DNA of 64,000 bases, taken from Algoriphagus vanfongensis DSM 17529. GTDB taxonomy: Bacteria > Bacteroidota > Bacteroidia > Cytophagales > Cyclobacteriaceae. This document shows, piece after piece, positions 44,681 through 53,351 of this stretch; position 1 is the stretch's first letter, and the number at the start of each line of letters is the position of its first letter. A model generated the notes under the pieces. The model did not search any database and had not been told where the DNA came from. It saw only the letters and a program-made list of their open reading frames with translations. Both the position numbers and the translations under genes were made by a program. The stretch is taken from the NCBI RefSeq assembly GCF_000429465.1, contig NZ_AUBX01000015.1:62001-126000 (forward strand), given 5' to 3'.

Positions 44681-45345
44681 CCCATACTAGGCTTCAAAAT
44701 CAAAGCCGGGTTAGGACAGTTTTTCCCAAATTTAGGCAGATCATTTCTCGAAGCCACACCTGGAAAATCACCACGATTTCCCCACAATTCTATCATCAAT
44801 TGGAAATGGAGGTGAGGAGGCCAATCTCCATTTTCTGGGAAGGGTCCTACATGACCCACCCGCTCTCCTGCCTCCAAAATCTGCCCTTCTCTGAGAACCT
44901 CCAGATCTTTCCTACTAAGATGTCCATAAAGAGAGTAGAGCTTTTCCCCTGCCAGCTCATGCTCCAAAATTACCGTAGGACCATAATTTCCAAAACCAGC
45001 ATTATCTTGAAAACTATGAACCACAGCTCTCCAAGGAGAAAAAATGGGAGACCCAGCAGAGCACCATATATCCATGCCTAAATGGATATCTCTAAACTCA
45101 GCCGATGTCGTCGCAAAGACTTCTGAGCGACGATAGATCGCTCGATGCTCCAGATAGCCACCTATCCCATATTTTTTACCTTTGACGCGCAACTGATCAA
45201 AAACATACGCATCAAATACTTCTGTATTCGAAATATCCACTTCCTCCAACTCCGAATTGGCCGGTGAAAAATCCAATTGCATCGTGTTCTCCTTGGTAAG
45301 AGGCTCTCCCATGACAGGGAAAAATTTGAAATCACTCCACTTCAT
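44677..45345 (-). CDS. M23-family (LytM-like) peptidase
   Basis: 222 aa. Zinc-site motifs of M23: HLGMDIWCSAGSPIFSPW (HxxxD) and PPHLHFQL (HxH) are present, with the connecting YSLYGHLS segment, so the enzyme should be active. No signal peptide or membrane segment is visible in the first 60 residues; it would be cytosolic unless exported by another route. Members cut peptide cross-links of peptidoglycan, but a cytosolic location would make that odd; substrate is undetermined. Confidence 0.87.
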   Translation of the reverse strand: MKWSDFKFFPVMGEPLTKENTMQLDFSPANSELEEVDISNTEVFDAYVFDQLRVKGKKYGIGGYLEHRAIYRRSEVFATTSAEFRDIHLGMDIWCSAGSPIFSPWRAVVHSFQDNAGFGNYGPTVILEHELAGEKLYSLYGHLSRKDLEVLREGQILEAGERVGHVGPFPENGDWPPHLHFQLMIELWGNRGDFPGVASRNDLPKFGKNCPNPALILKPSMG

Positions 45346-45442
45346 GCCTCAAATATGTGGAAAATGAAGAGACATGAAAAAGACATTAAAAATATTACAT
45401 GAAGGAACTGTATTTTCATACGAAGCTTTCTAATTTTCTCCC

Positions 45443-46396
45443 ATGGAAAGCCCACACATCCCCAGTCTGCAAGACATACAATCGGCAGCTCGTCGAATAG
45501 CCCCATTCGTGCACCATACGCCTATCCTGACTTCCTCAGCGATCGATGAAATCGCTGGCTGCGAATTGTTCTTCAAATGCGAAAACTTCCAAAAAGTCGG
45601 AGCCTTCAAAGCTCGGGGAGCTGCCAATGCAGTCCTCAAACTAGCTCCAAGCCAAATGGCCAAAGGTGTAGCCACACATAGCAGTGGAAATCATGCAGCA
45701 GCATTGGCGAGAGCAGCTAAAGTCGCCGGGATTCCAGCCTTCATCGTGATGCCTTCTAACGCACCCGAAATCAAGAAAAAAGCTGTCAAAGGCTATGGTG
45801 GACAAATAGTCGAGTGTGAACCCAATCTGAAAGCAAGAGAAACTACGCTGGAAAAAGTAGTCGCAGAAACTGGAGCGACATTTATCCCCCCTTACGATTA
45901 TTGGGATGTAGTAGAAGGTCAGGCTACCTGTGCCTTAGAAGTATTGGAAGAAATTCCTGACTTAGACATCCTAATGACCCCTGTTGGAGGTGGAGGATTA
46001 CTTGGCGGCACTGCATTGACTTCACATTATCTGAAGCCTTCACTTCAAGTGATCGCCGGAGAACCTGCCGGTGCTGATGATGCTTACCAATCTTTTCACA
46101 AAAAGGAACTGATCCCTCAAACCGGACCAAAAACAATTGCCGATGGACTGTTGACCTCCTTGGGAAAAATCAATTTTCAGCTGATCAGCACATATGTAGA
46201 TGATATTTTGCTTGCTGAAGAGGAACAAATAAAAGAAGCAATGAGATTGATTTGGGAGCGGATGAAACTAGTAATAGAGCCCTCCAGTGCTGTTCCTTTA
46301 GCTGCATTGCTTGCCAATCGAGAGCAGTTCAAAGGCAAAAGAGTGGCGATCATCCTATCCGGAGGGAATGTGGATCTTGCAAAATTGCCCTTCTAA
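45443..46396 (+). CDS. PLP-dependent threonine/serine dehydratase
   Basis: 317 aa. Fold-type II PLP enzyme. The PLP Lys56 is in VGAFKARGAANAVL, the phosphate loop in HSSGNHAAALARAAK and VGGGGLLGGTAL, and the C-terminus ends ILSGGNVDL. It lacks an ACT domain, so it belongs to the short catabolic threonine dehydratase/serine racemase group. Either L-threonine deamination to 2-oxobutyrate or serine racemisation is possible. Convergent with the Gfo/Idh/MocA gene, 8 nt apart. Confidence 0.9.
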   Translation: MESPHIPSLQDIQSAARRIAPFVHHTPILTSSAIDEIAGCELFFKCENFQKVGAFKARGAANAVLKLAPSQMAKGVATHSSGNHAAALARAAKVAGIPAFIVMPSNAPEIKKKAVKGYGGQIVECEPNLKARETTLEKVVAETGATFIPPYDYWDVVEGQATCALEVLEEIPDLDILMTPVGGGGLLGGTALTSHYLKPSLQVIAGEPAGADDAYQSFHKKELIPQTGPKTIADGLLTSLGKINFQLISTYVDDILLAEEEQIKEAMRLIWERMKLVIEPSSAVPLAALLANREQFKGKRVAIILSGGNVDLAKLPF

Positions 46397-46404
46397 TCTT
46401 CCAG

Positions 46405-47457
46405 TTACCAGGATCCTTCCTCTCGAGTGAGGATTCTCCCTTCTCGAGCACTCAAAAACGCCGCTTCTATCAACTTGAGAACTACAATCGCTTGATTTAG
46501 CTCCACCATGAGAGGCTTCTGACGCAAGATAGCATCCGCTATATTTTGATAAAAAATCCTGTAATCACCATTGACTGTTGGCAGAGGCTTAGTCTCATTT
46601 TCGAAATAGAGCATCCCCCATCGGTCTTCGGTTTCCACTCCCCAGTCTGGTCCTTCTGGCTTTATTCCAGCTTTGAATGCAGCCTCTTGCACGTCCAAAC
46701 CAAACTTTTGATAGGAACCCTTTTCGCCTAATAACAAAAACTTGGGAGTAGGAGCTCCGACCAGTACCCCTGCCGTCACTCTGGCTTTTTTGTCAGAATA
46801 GAATAGCGTGATATCAAAATGATCATCTGCTTGGGCTCCTGTCCTTTGCTTGCGAATGTCTGCAAACAGTCCATCCGGTATCCCAAAAGCCAATACAATT
46901 TGGTCGATCAGGTGAGTTCCGAGGTCAAAGGTGATCCCTTTCCCCGGCACATCCTTTTCTCTCCAATTATCCGAAATCTGTGGCCTAAATCGATCAAAGT
47001 GAGATTCCAAATAGGCAATCTTCCCAAGCGTGCCCGACTCTAGCAATTGCTGTATAGTCCTGAAGTCCCCGTCAAATCTTCTGTTTTGAAATACTGTACA
47101 AATCTTTCCTTTGTCTCTGGCAATTGCTTGCAGCTCCTCTGCTTCATGGGAAAAAACACTCACTGGCTTATCTACTACGACATGCTTTCCAGCTTCTAGG
47201 GCAAGTTTTGCCATCGGAAAATGAAACTCATTGGGCGTGGTGATCACTATCAGATCTGCACCATCTTGCTCCAACAGCTCCTCAAGACTTCTGTAAGTGG
47301 TCACTTCCGGATAAATCTGCTCACATCGCCTGCTCGTACGCTCCACCACAGCTGTCAGCTCCAGGTCAGGACAAACATCTATCAGAGGAGCATGCATTTT
47401 TTCGGCTACGGAGCCAAAGCCAATTATGGCTGTGCGGATTGGAGAGATTAAAGTCAT
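46405..47457 (-). CDS. Gfo/Idh/MocA-family oxidoreductase (cytosolic)
   Basis: 350 aa. Rossmann domain TAIIGFGSVAEKMHAPLIDV at the N-terminus and the motif HVVVDKPVSVFSHEA, in which Lys is the catalytic residue. The C-terminal domain has FDLGTHLIDQIVLAFGIP, typical of the scyllo-inositol/YdgJ-like members. No signal peptide, unlike the copy at 10932. Substrate is probably a polyol or sugar acid. Its start directly follows the response-regulator stop with no gap, so it may be co-transcribed with the two-component genes. Confidence 0.9.
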   Translation of the reverse strand: MTLISPIRTAIIGFGSVAEKMHAPLIDVCPDLELTAVVERTSRRCEQIYPEVTTYRSLEELLEQDGADLIVITTPNEFHFPMAKLALEAGKHVVVDKPVSVFSHEAEELQAIARDKGKICTVFQNRRFDGDFRTIQQLLESGTLGKIAYLESHFDRFRPQISDNWREKDVPGKGITFDLGTHLIDQIVLAFGIPDGLFADIRKQRTGAQADDHFDITLFYSDKKARVTAGVLVGAPTPKFLLLGEKGSYQKFGLDVQEAAFKAGIKPEGPDWGVETEDRWGMLYFENETKPLPTVNGDYRIFYQNIADAILRQKPLMVELNQAIVVLKLIEAAFLSAREGRILTREEGSW

Positions 47458-48084
47458 TTACAGTTTCATTTCGTAGGCTTTATTCACGAGCTCTACCCGC
47501 GTACTCACGCCCAGTTTTTGGTGGATATTTTTCCGATGGGTCTCTATCGTACTTGGACTCAGGCCCAAAATATCTGCGATATCTTTGCTTGTATTGCCAT
47601 CTTTGATCATAGACACGATCTGTACTTCTCTGCGAGAGAGTCGATATTTGTCTCTAAAAGAATCAAAAAATGTATTGGGCTGAGCCTGTTCTACTACACG
47701 CTGAAAATTCAGGACATGTCGCCCTTCGTATACTTCACGGATCGTATACACCAGTTCATCTGGATCGGCATCTTTGAGTATAAACCCATCGGCTCCTTTC
47801 TGAATAGCTTCCTTGAAGATTTTCTCTTCATCATACATCGAAAGCACGATCACTTTTGCCCGATAAGGATCCAAAGCGATATGACTCAAAACACCGAAGC
47901 CATCCAATACAGGCATATTGAGGTCTGTCAGGACGACATCCACATCGTGAGTCTTCAAATAATCGACTAGTTTCTGCCCATTGGGAAAAATCTCAAGAAC
48001 GACGAGATCATCGTGCTCTTCAAGCAATCCTTCTATGCCTTTGGCAAAAAGCGTGTGGTCGTCTGCGATGACTATGCGGATCAT
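47458..48084 (-). CDS. NarL/FixJ-family response regulator
   Basis: 208 aa. Receiver domain with Asp8/Asp9 (IADDHTLF), phospho-acceptor Asp54 (VVLTDLNMPVLDGF), Ser/Thr switch (IVLSMYDEEK) and Lys near 103 (GFILKDADPDE); LuxR-type DNA-binding domain about 140-205 with LSRREVQIVSMIKDGNTSKD and STIETHRKNIHQKLGV. Partner of the histidine kinase whose stop is 37 nt upstream. Targets are unknown; the adjacent oxidoreductase gene is the obvious first candidate. Confidence 0.93.
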   Translation of the reverse strand: MIRIVIADDHTLFAKGIEGLLEEHDDLVVLEIFPNGQKLVDYLKTHDVDVVLTDLNMPVLDGFGVLSHIALDPYRAKVIVLSMYDEEKIFKEAIQKGADGFILKDADPDELVYTIREVYEGRHVLNFQRVVEQAQPNTFFDSFRDKYRLSRREVQIVSMIKDGNTSKDIADILGLSPSTIETHRKNIHQKLGVSTRVELVNKAYEMKL

Positions 48085-48121
48085 GATAAGTAAGGGTGAA
48101 ACCTAAATTAGCTTTAGAAAT

Positions 48122-48877
48122 TCAATTTGGCAAAATCAGTTTGATTTCTGTACCATTTCCTGGTGAGGAATGGATTAAAAATTGTCCGCCAATGGTTTCC
48201 ATCCGCTTCTTTAGATTGTACATACCACTGCCTTCGGAGGCTACAGTGGTATCAAAGCCCCTTCCATCATCACGGATTTGGATTTCCTTATTTTCTGAAA
48301 GATTGACCAGTTCTACCGAAATATGATCCGGAGCGGCATGCTTCATCGCATTGTTCAGGCATTCCTGGATCACTCGGATCAAAACCAATTTTTGATTCTT
48401 ATCCAGTTCCCAAGACTCCTCTTCCATTTCTAGAGTAGTCTGACAAAAGCCAGTCGCTTGGATTTTGTCCAACTGCTGCTGGACAAATTCCCCGATGGAA
48501 ATACTTTCTACCCAGTCCAAATTTAAGGTTTTGGAAAGACCCCGCACCTCAGAGATGACTTTGGTGATCAGCTCCCGGCCTTCCGCCTGACGGTCCGGTT
48601 TGGATGAGCCCAGGTACAATTTTGATAGTGACAGCAACTGCCCAATATTATCATGGAGCTCCCGGCCGATATGAGACATGGTGTCTTGCTGGATTTCATT
48701 TTCAATGTTGAGCAGAGTCTTTTCATGCTCCATCTGAAGCTGGTTCATCCGCTGCTTATTTTGCACTTGTCTTTGTCTGTGCAGTATCACCATAGCAACC
48801 ACAAAAGTGGCCATCAAAGCCGCCAGAAACGCTCCGGCAAACAATACAAATACAATCTGATTATCCTCTCCTTCCAT
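48122..48877 (-). CDS. Sensor histidine kinase (HisKA_3/NarL partner type)
   Basis: 251 aa. One N-terminal membrane helix (VFVLFAGAFLAALMATFVVAMV, about 9-30) with no extracellular sensor domain, a coiled-coil linker (about 33-65), the HisKA_3 dimer domain with phospho-accepting His75 in IGRELHDNIGQLL, and a catalytic ATPase domain with CLNNAMKHA, IRDDGRGFD and GSGMYNLKKRMETIGG. Having no input domain of its own, it probably receives a signal from another membrane protein; the multi-pass protein overlapping its start by one base is the natural candidate. Confidence 0.92.
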   Translation of the reverse strand: MEGEDNQIVFVLFAGAFLAALMATFVVAMVILHRQRQVQNKQRMNQLQMEHEKTLLNIENEIQQDTMSHIGRELHDNIGQLLSLSKLYLGSSKPDRQAEGRELITKVISEVRGLSKTLNLDWVESISIGEFVQQQLDKIQATGFCQTTLEMEEESWELDKNQKLVLIRVIQECLNNAMKHAAPDHISVELVNLSENKEIQIRDDGRGFDTTVASEGSGMYNLKKRMETIGGQFLIHSSPGNGTEIKLILPN

Positions 48878-49629
48878 TAGATAGTTTGTGCTTTTTTCTC
48901 GATAAGTAAACCGCGGTTTATGAAAATCAAGACAATTGAAGTCAGCATAAGTAAATACAGAATCATAGAAATGTCTTTGAAAAAATAATAAAGAGGCAGC
49001 TCATTAAATGTCAGGTAATCACGTTCTATTTCAGCCAAAATCAATATCACATTTTGAAAAAGATTGAAAGTAATAAACCAGAATGGAATAAACCTCAGAG
49101 GATTGATATCCAAATAATCATCTGAGCTGATCAAGTCCACAAAAAATAGACAACTGGCCACTATACTGAGCATATAACTCATGAAATAGACAATCGGCTG
49201 ATGAAGTGTAATTTCTTCAATTTTAGAAAAATCCAAAAAAAGTGTAATCGCTACAAACCCAATTAAGAGGAATAAAAGCACCCTTTTAAGCTTTGGATTC
49301 TGGATGAAAAGATAAATCCAAGCAACCAGAATAACCTTCGATATCTGAAAGTTGAAAATATTATAGGCCCATAAATTCCACCCCTGATAAGGTAAGTTTG
49401 AGATTAAATGGTGCATTGATTCATTGAAGTCCCGGTTGACCAATGTAATCGAGCCAAATAATTCATAAAAAGATACCATCCACAGAAGAAAAAGAGCCAT
49501 ATAAAACCTTGGCTGCTTTTTCGGGATTTTTGAAAAACTGGCGAACACAACTGAACCTGTTAATGCAAGCACGTGTACACCAATCAAATATGGATTGGCA
49601 ATTATCCTGTCGAAAACTCCCTCCAGCAT
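48877..49629 (-). CDS. Unrecognised multi-pass membrane protein beside the sensor kinase
   Basis: 250 aa, no family recognised. About seven hydrophobic segments: roughly 14-34, 42-63, 88-107, 115-131, 144-165, 177-197 and 217-238, with short loops. The short charged loops and a basic C-terminus (RGLLIEKKAQTI) suggest an inside C-terminus. It resembles in layout the seven-helix sensory proteins that feed signalling kinases, but no signature residues are visible. The stop overlaps the kinase start by one base and its own start directly follows the previous gene, so the group is translationally coupled. Confidence 0.75.
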   Translation of the reverse strand: MLEGVFDRIIANPYLIGVHVLALTGSVVFASFSKIPKKQPRFYMALFLLWMVSFYELFGSITLVNRDFNESMHHLISNLPYQGWNLWAYNIFNFQISKVILVAWIYLFIQNPKLKRVLLFLLIGFVAITLFLDFSKIEEITLHQPIVYFMSYMLSIVASCLFFVDLISSDDYLDINPLRFIPFWFITFNLFQNVILILAEIERDYLTFNELPLYYFFKDISMILYLLMLTSIVLIFINRGLLIEKKAQTI

Positions 49630-50001
49630 TTAGGGCCTAGGGCAAGTAGGAGGGCAAAGTTCGCCACTATTGTAATAATCCTCTTCATCGTCCCCGATTT
49701 CTTTGTCGCCACCAAGATTGGTCGGACATAGTACCAGCGTCAATCTCCCGATGTATTTTTCAGGATCTTCAGGATGTGTCTCCTTAGCTGTTTCCTCGGT
49801 ATATTCAGTAAGATAAAACTTGATTCCTCCGGTTTTCTCATCCGTTTTGTCTAGTATTTCCTGCAAGTACGCCCGATCAAAAAACACCCAATCCGTTTGA
49901 TGATCAATATCCTTTTTCCGCTCCTTACCAGGCTTACCACTCCTGACCTCTTTGTCATACTTGCTCTTCATCTCTAAAAATGACTTTCTGCTGATTTTCA
50001 T
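49630..50001 (-). CDS. Unrecognised small acidic protein with Cys-rich tail
   Basis: 123 aa, no family recognised. A basic N-terminal third (KYDKEVRSGKPGKERKKDID), a middle with TDWVFFDRAYLQEILDKTDE and GGIKFYLTEYTEE, and an acidic end finishing in GELCPPTCPRP. No signal peptide, so cytosolic. Upstream-most gene of the signalling cluster, with no gap before the membrane protein gene. The C-terminal CxxxC pair could bind a metal or form a disulfide; this is inference. Confidence 0.7.
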   Translation of the reverse strand: MKISRKSFLEMKSKYDKEVRSGKPGKERKKDIDHQTDWVFFDRAYLQEILDKTDEKTGGIKFYLTEYTEETAKETHPEDPEKYIGRLTLVLCPTNLGGDKEIGDDEEDYYNSGELCPPTCPRP

Positions 50002-50088
50002 AATAAATAATGGGTTAGGTTAGAATTTGCAGGTCAAAAGATACTAGATTCTGCCCTTAGGCTGAAAACAATAGATTAAAAATGTACT

Positions 50089-50115
50089 AAAAAAGGAAGG
50101 CTTGACGGCCTTCCT
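50089..50115 (-). terminator. Terminator of the ccm gene cluster
   Basis: On the minus strand a 7-bp stem GGAAGGC/GCCTTCC with a six-base loop is followed by T6. It lies 23 nt beyond the ccmF stop. Confidence 0.88.
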
Positions 50116-50137
50116 TTCTTCACTCGATCAAGTCTGA

Positions 50138-52657
50138 TTATTCCAGACCTTTATCTCTCATTTTTTTGAATTCATCAAATCTTCGATAGATCGCCACGGT
50201 GAATCCCACTAGCATGATCAGAGATCCTATCCATAGCAAATTGATATAAGGCTTCACGATGGCTTTCATGACCACATAGTCCTTTTGGTACTGATTGACC
50301 TTGAAGACAAACTTATTCTCTTCGGGCAGGATATTTTCCAGCGTTACTTTGATTCCCAGTTCATTGTCAATTTCTGGTAGTTTGCCTACCTGATTGTTTC
50401 GGATGATGAAAGTCGGTTCGATTTTCTTTTCCACATCATAATCGAGGATGCGAAGCTTAGCCTTGACAGCTACATCTCCTTCTTGTAGCGTGTAGCCCTC
50501 GATCTCTTGCATCACTTCAGCTCCATCAAAATAGGTCACATAGTCCGCAATGTGAAATTGCTCGCCAGGTGCTGCTTCGTAAAATTGATCTTCTTTCCAC
50601 TCTGGATCTTCATAATCGTTCATCGCCGCCACATAGGTGTAGAGATCCTTGTCCAGATAGATCTTCGAATCCGGAGAGGAGATCAAGCCACCCATTCCCT
50701 CATTGAACTGGGACATGGGACTAAGCGAAAATTTCAAGACCTCATTTTGATAGTATTCAATCTGGAAGTAGTCATTTTCTTCCAACACGATATTGACTTT
50801 ATCTCCTTTTTTGAAGTAGTCCTTGTAGTCTTCCAATGCAATCGCTTCGTTGACCTTATCAGTGGCTTCCAAAATCTTAGCTGGCACGTACTCCTGAATT
50901 CCTTCCACTTTCTTCTGTCTTCCGCGATAGATCACCGTGTAGTCCTTCATCTGCAGAGGCTTATTGATCCAAAGCAGAACATGTTCTTTGTTCAGTTCAT
51001 CTTCCCAGCTATTGCTGTAAGTCAGACCTGACATATTGATAGAAATAGTCTCCGAATAGCCCGAGCTAAACATAATCCCAACTAGCATCATCCCCAGTCC
51101 GATATGAGCAAGAGAACCTCCAGCCAGCTTGAAAGCTGATTTTTTCAATAAACGAGAAAGTATGACAGCATTTGCTACGATGGTGAAAGTCCCTGCCACT
51201 ACCAATATCATGTATTTCCAATCATAGACTTTGGCCAAAACAATCACCAAGGCTGAAATGATCACTGCAATAATGTATGGTGTCAGCAAGGCATCTTTCA
51301 GAGCCTTTTTGTCCATTTTTTGCCACCAGAAAAACTGTCCCACTGCTGTCAATAAGGCCAGTACTATTCCAAACCACAATTGAAATTTGGTATAAAACTC
51401 AACTTGATCGGCAGGAGGAGCCATATTGGAAATCCCTCCAAAACTCTCCACGAGTGCATTCCAAGCAGGAATAGAAGTCGGCAATATCACCTGAAATCCC
51501 ATCAATCCTAATGTGGTCGCACCGATGAAAATCCAAAACTCTCTGGAATACACAGAAGCTTCTCTTTCCGAACTCGGGATATATTTCCATGCTCTGACCG
51601 ATAGGAAAATCGCCACGAGAGCAAAGAAAATAAGATAGATGAAAAGCTGACCAGAAAGTCCCAAATCTGTAAATGAGTGCACTGAGGCATCTCCCAGTAT
51701 TCCGGATCTCGTCAAGAATGTCGCATAAAGAACCAAAATAAAGGACAGGATCACCAAGACGATGGAGGTCTTCAGTGCAGTAGCGCTTTTCTTGAAAGTG
51801 ATCATCGTATGGATCGCGGCTACCAGAATCAGCCATGGCACATAGACGGCATTTTCTACGGGATCCCAGTTCCAATAGCCGCCGAAATTCAAGGTCACAT
51901 AAGCCCAGTAAGCACCCATCAAAATTCCCATTCCCAAAATCATGGCTGAGAAAATCGCCCAAGGCAATGCTGGACGAATCCATTCGCTGTATCTCTTGGT
52001 CACCAATCCTCCCATCAGGAAGGCGAAAGGTACCAAGGTAGATGCATAGCCCAAAAACAGCGTAGGCGGGTGAATCACCATCCAGATATTCTGAAGAAGC
52101 GGATTGAGACCTGTACCATCTTCAGGAATGAAATCAGGGTTCATCTGGAAAATAGGAGCATTAGTAGCATCTCTCAGCAAAATGAACGGGGAGCTACCAA
52201 TCTTCAGATCGCCGATTACCACTCCTAAGATCATCGACACCAAAAATGCCTGAACCAGCGCAAAAACGATCATCACGGGAGCCTCCCATACTTTATTGGT
52301 ATGGATCAGGATAAGCCCCAAAATGACATTCCAAAATATCCACAGAATAAACGCTCCTTCTTGTCCTTCCCAAAAACTGGAAATCATATAATGAACCGGC
52401 AATGCCATGCTCGAATGCGAATACGCATAGAAATACTCAAAGCGATGATTGTATATAATCTCAAAAAGAGAAAATGCAATCATGATGCTGGAGCCTGCGT
52501 GGACATAAAACGAAATCCTGCTAAATCGCTGCCAGCTTGCTTTCTCTATTTCAGTCGCCTGAAAGTACTTGAAGTAGGCAAATGCTGTCACCAAAGAAGA
52601 GACAAAGGCCACTATCGTCATCAAGTGGCCCATATTACCGATAAAGGTGTTAATCAT
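50138..52657 (-). CDS. ccmF: Cytochrome c maturation haem lyase CcmF
   Basis: 839 aa. Attaches haem to apocytochrome c in the System I pathway at the inner membrane. About 13-15 membrane helices; the haem-handling tryptophan motif is seen in FGGYWNWDPVENAVYVPWL, followed by RSGILGDASVHSF. Long periplasmic C-terminal part (about 520-800) of beta-rich sequence, then a last helix. This is longer than the ~650-aa enterobacterial CcmF, as is usual for the CcmF/CcsA of Bacteroidota. Last gene of the ccmC-ccmE-ccmF set. Confidence 0.92.
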   Translation of the reverse strand: MINTFIGNMGHLMTIVAFVSSLVTAFAYFKYFQATEIEKASWQRFSRISFYVHAGSSIMIAFSLFEIIYNHRFEYFYAYSHSSMALPVHYMISSFWEGQEGAFILWIFWNVILGLILIHTNKVWEAPVMIVFALVQAFLVSMILGVVIGDLKIGSSPFILLRDATNAPIFQMNPDFIPEDGTGLNPLLQNIWMVIHPPTLFLGYASTLVPFAFLMGGLVTKRYSEWIRPALPWAIFSAMILGMGILMGAYWAYVTLNFGGYWNWDPVENAVYVPWLILVAAIHTMITFKKSATALKTSIVLVILSFILVLYATFLTRSGILGDASVHSFTDLGLSGQLFIYLIFFALVAIFLSVRAWKYIPSSEREASVYSREFWIFIGATTLGLMGFQVILPTSIPAWNALVESFGGISNMAPPADQVEFYTKFQLWFGIVLALLTAVGQFFWWQKMDKKALKDALLTPYIIAVIISALVIVLAKVYDWKYMILVVAGTFTIVANAVILSRLLKKSAFKLAGGSLAHIGLGMMLVGIMFSSGYSETISINMSGLTYSNSWEDELNKEHVLLWINKPLQMKDYTVIYRGRQKKVEGIQEYVPAKILEATDKVNEAIALEDYKDYFKKGDKVNIVLEENDYFQIEYYQNEVLKFSLSPMSQFNEGMGGLISSPDSKIYLDKDLYTYVAAMNDYEDPEWKEDQFYEAAPGEQFHIADYVTYFDGAEVMQEIEGYTLQEGDVAVKAKLRILDYDVEKKIEPTFIIRNNQVGKLPEIDNELGIKVTLENILPEENKFVFKVNQYQKDYVVMKAIVKPYINLLWIGSLIMLVGFTVAIYRRFDEFKKMRDKGLE

Positions 52658-52679
52658 GAATTCTGGGATTAAGGCTAGC

Positions 52680-53096
52680 TTACATGCCTGCCGCCTGCAC
52701 TTCGGTTTCCTGATACTTGGATGGACACTTCATCAGGATCTTATCTGCTATGAATATTTCCTCGTTTTTGTAAGAGCCGATGACCACCACAGACTCTGAT
52801 CTTGTAAAATCCGCAGGGACAGGTTCATTGTAAAACACTTCCTGCTCAGTGCCATCATTATCCACCAGCACAAAGGTGAAGGAGGTTTTATCATCACGCA
52901 CATTCAGGCCGGTCACTTCTCCAGAAGTATCCTTTTTCAACTGCCCTACCACGTGGATCGCCTTATCATTGCCGTCTTCCTTCATCTCCCAGGCCGTGTC
53001 AAAGGTCTCATAACTACTCGCATCTCCGATAGAGGTCATAATGATGACAATGGCTACGGCGATGATTCCTATTCCTATCAAAGGTCCTTTTTTCAT
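52680..53096 (-). CDS. ccmE: Cytochrome c maturation haem chaperone CcmE, CxxxY type
   Basis: 138 aa. One N-terminal membrane helix (GPLIGIGIIAVAIVIIMTSI) and a small beta-barrel periplasmic domain: HVVGQLKKDTSGEVTGLN and TSFTFVLVDNDGTEQEVFY, ending VVVIGSYKNEEIFIADKILM. In the common form haem is held covalently by His in HxxxY; here the same position is KCPSKY, a CxxxY (Cys124, Tyr128). This Cys-type CcmE is known from archaea, Desulfovibrio and some other bacteria. It is a real variant, not a break: the frame is intact and the family core is normal. Confidence 0.9.
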   Translation of the reverse strand: MKKGPLIGIGIIAVAIVIIMTSIGDASSYETFDTAWEMKEDGNDKAIHVVGQLKKDTSGEVTGLNVRDDKTSFTFVLVDNDGTEQEVFYNEPVPADFTRSESVVVIGSYKNEEIFIADKILMKCPSKYQETEVQAAGM

Positions 53097-53099
53097 GGC

Positions 53100-53348
53100 T
53101 TAGTGATTTGGGGAAATACTTTTTTCAATTTTGCTGATTTTGCGGTCGGTCGACACCAGATACACGGCGATTCCGACAAAAATGATCCCGATGACTCCTA
53201 CCAACACGTAGATTTTACCATCAGCTCTCATTCGGTCTGCCATCTCCACAGTATTATTGCTGTAGTCAGATTCGGTCACAGGGATCTTCTCTTGGGCCAG
53301 TGCAGATAGGCTGAAAGCCATCATCATCATGACTAGTAATTTTCTCAT
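53100..53348 (-). CDS. Small CcmD-like membrane protein
   Basis: 82 aa. Signal peptide (MRKLLVMMMMAFSLSALAQ), a short periplasmic part and one membrane helix near 47-64 (VLVGVIGIIFVGIAVYLV) with a basic end STDRKISKIEKS. The size, the single helix and the place between ccmC and ccmE match CcmD, which keeps CcmC and CcmE together; sequence similarity to enterobacterial CcmD is not evident, as usual for CcmD. Confidence 0.72.
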   Translation of the reverse strand: MRKLLVMMMMAFSLSALAQEKIPVTESDYSNNTVEMADRMRADGKIYVLVGVIGIIFVGIAVYLVSTDRKISKIEKSISPNH

Positions 53349-53351
53349 CGA

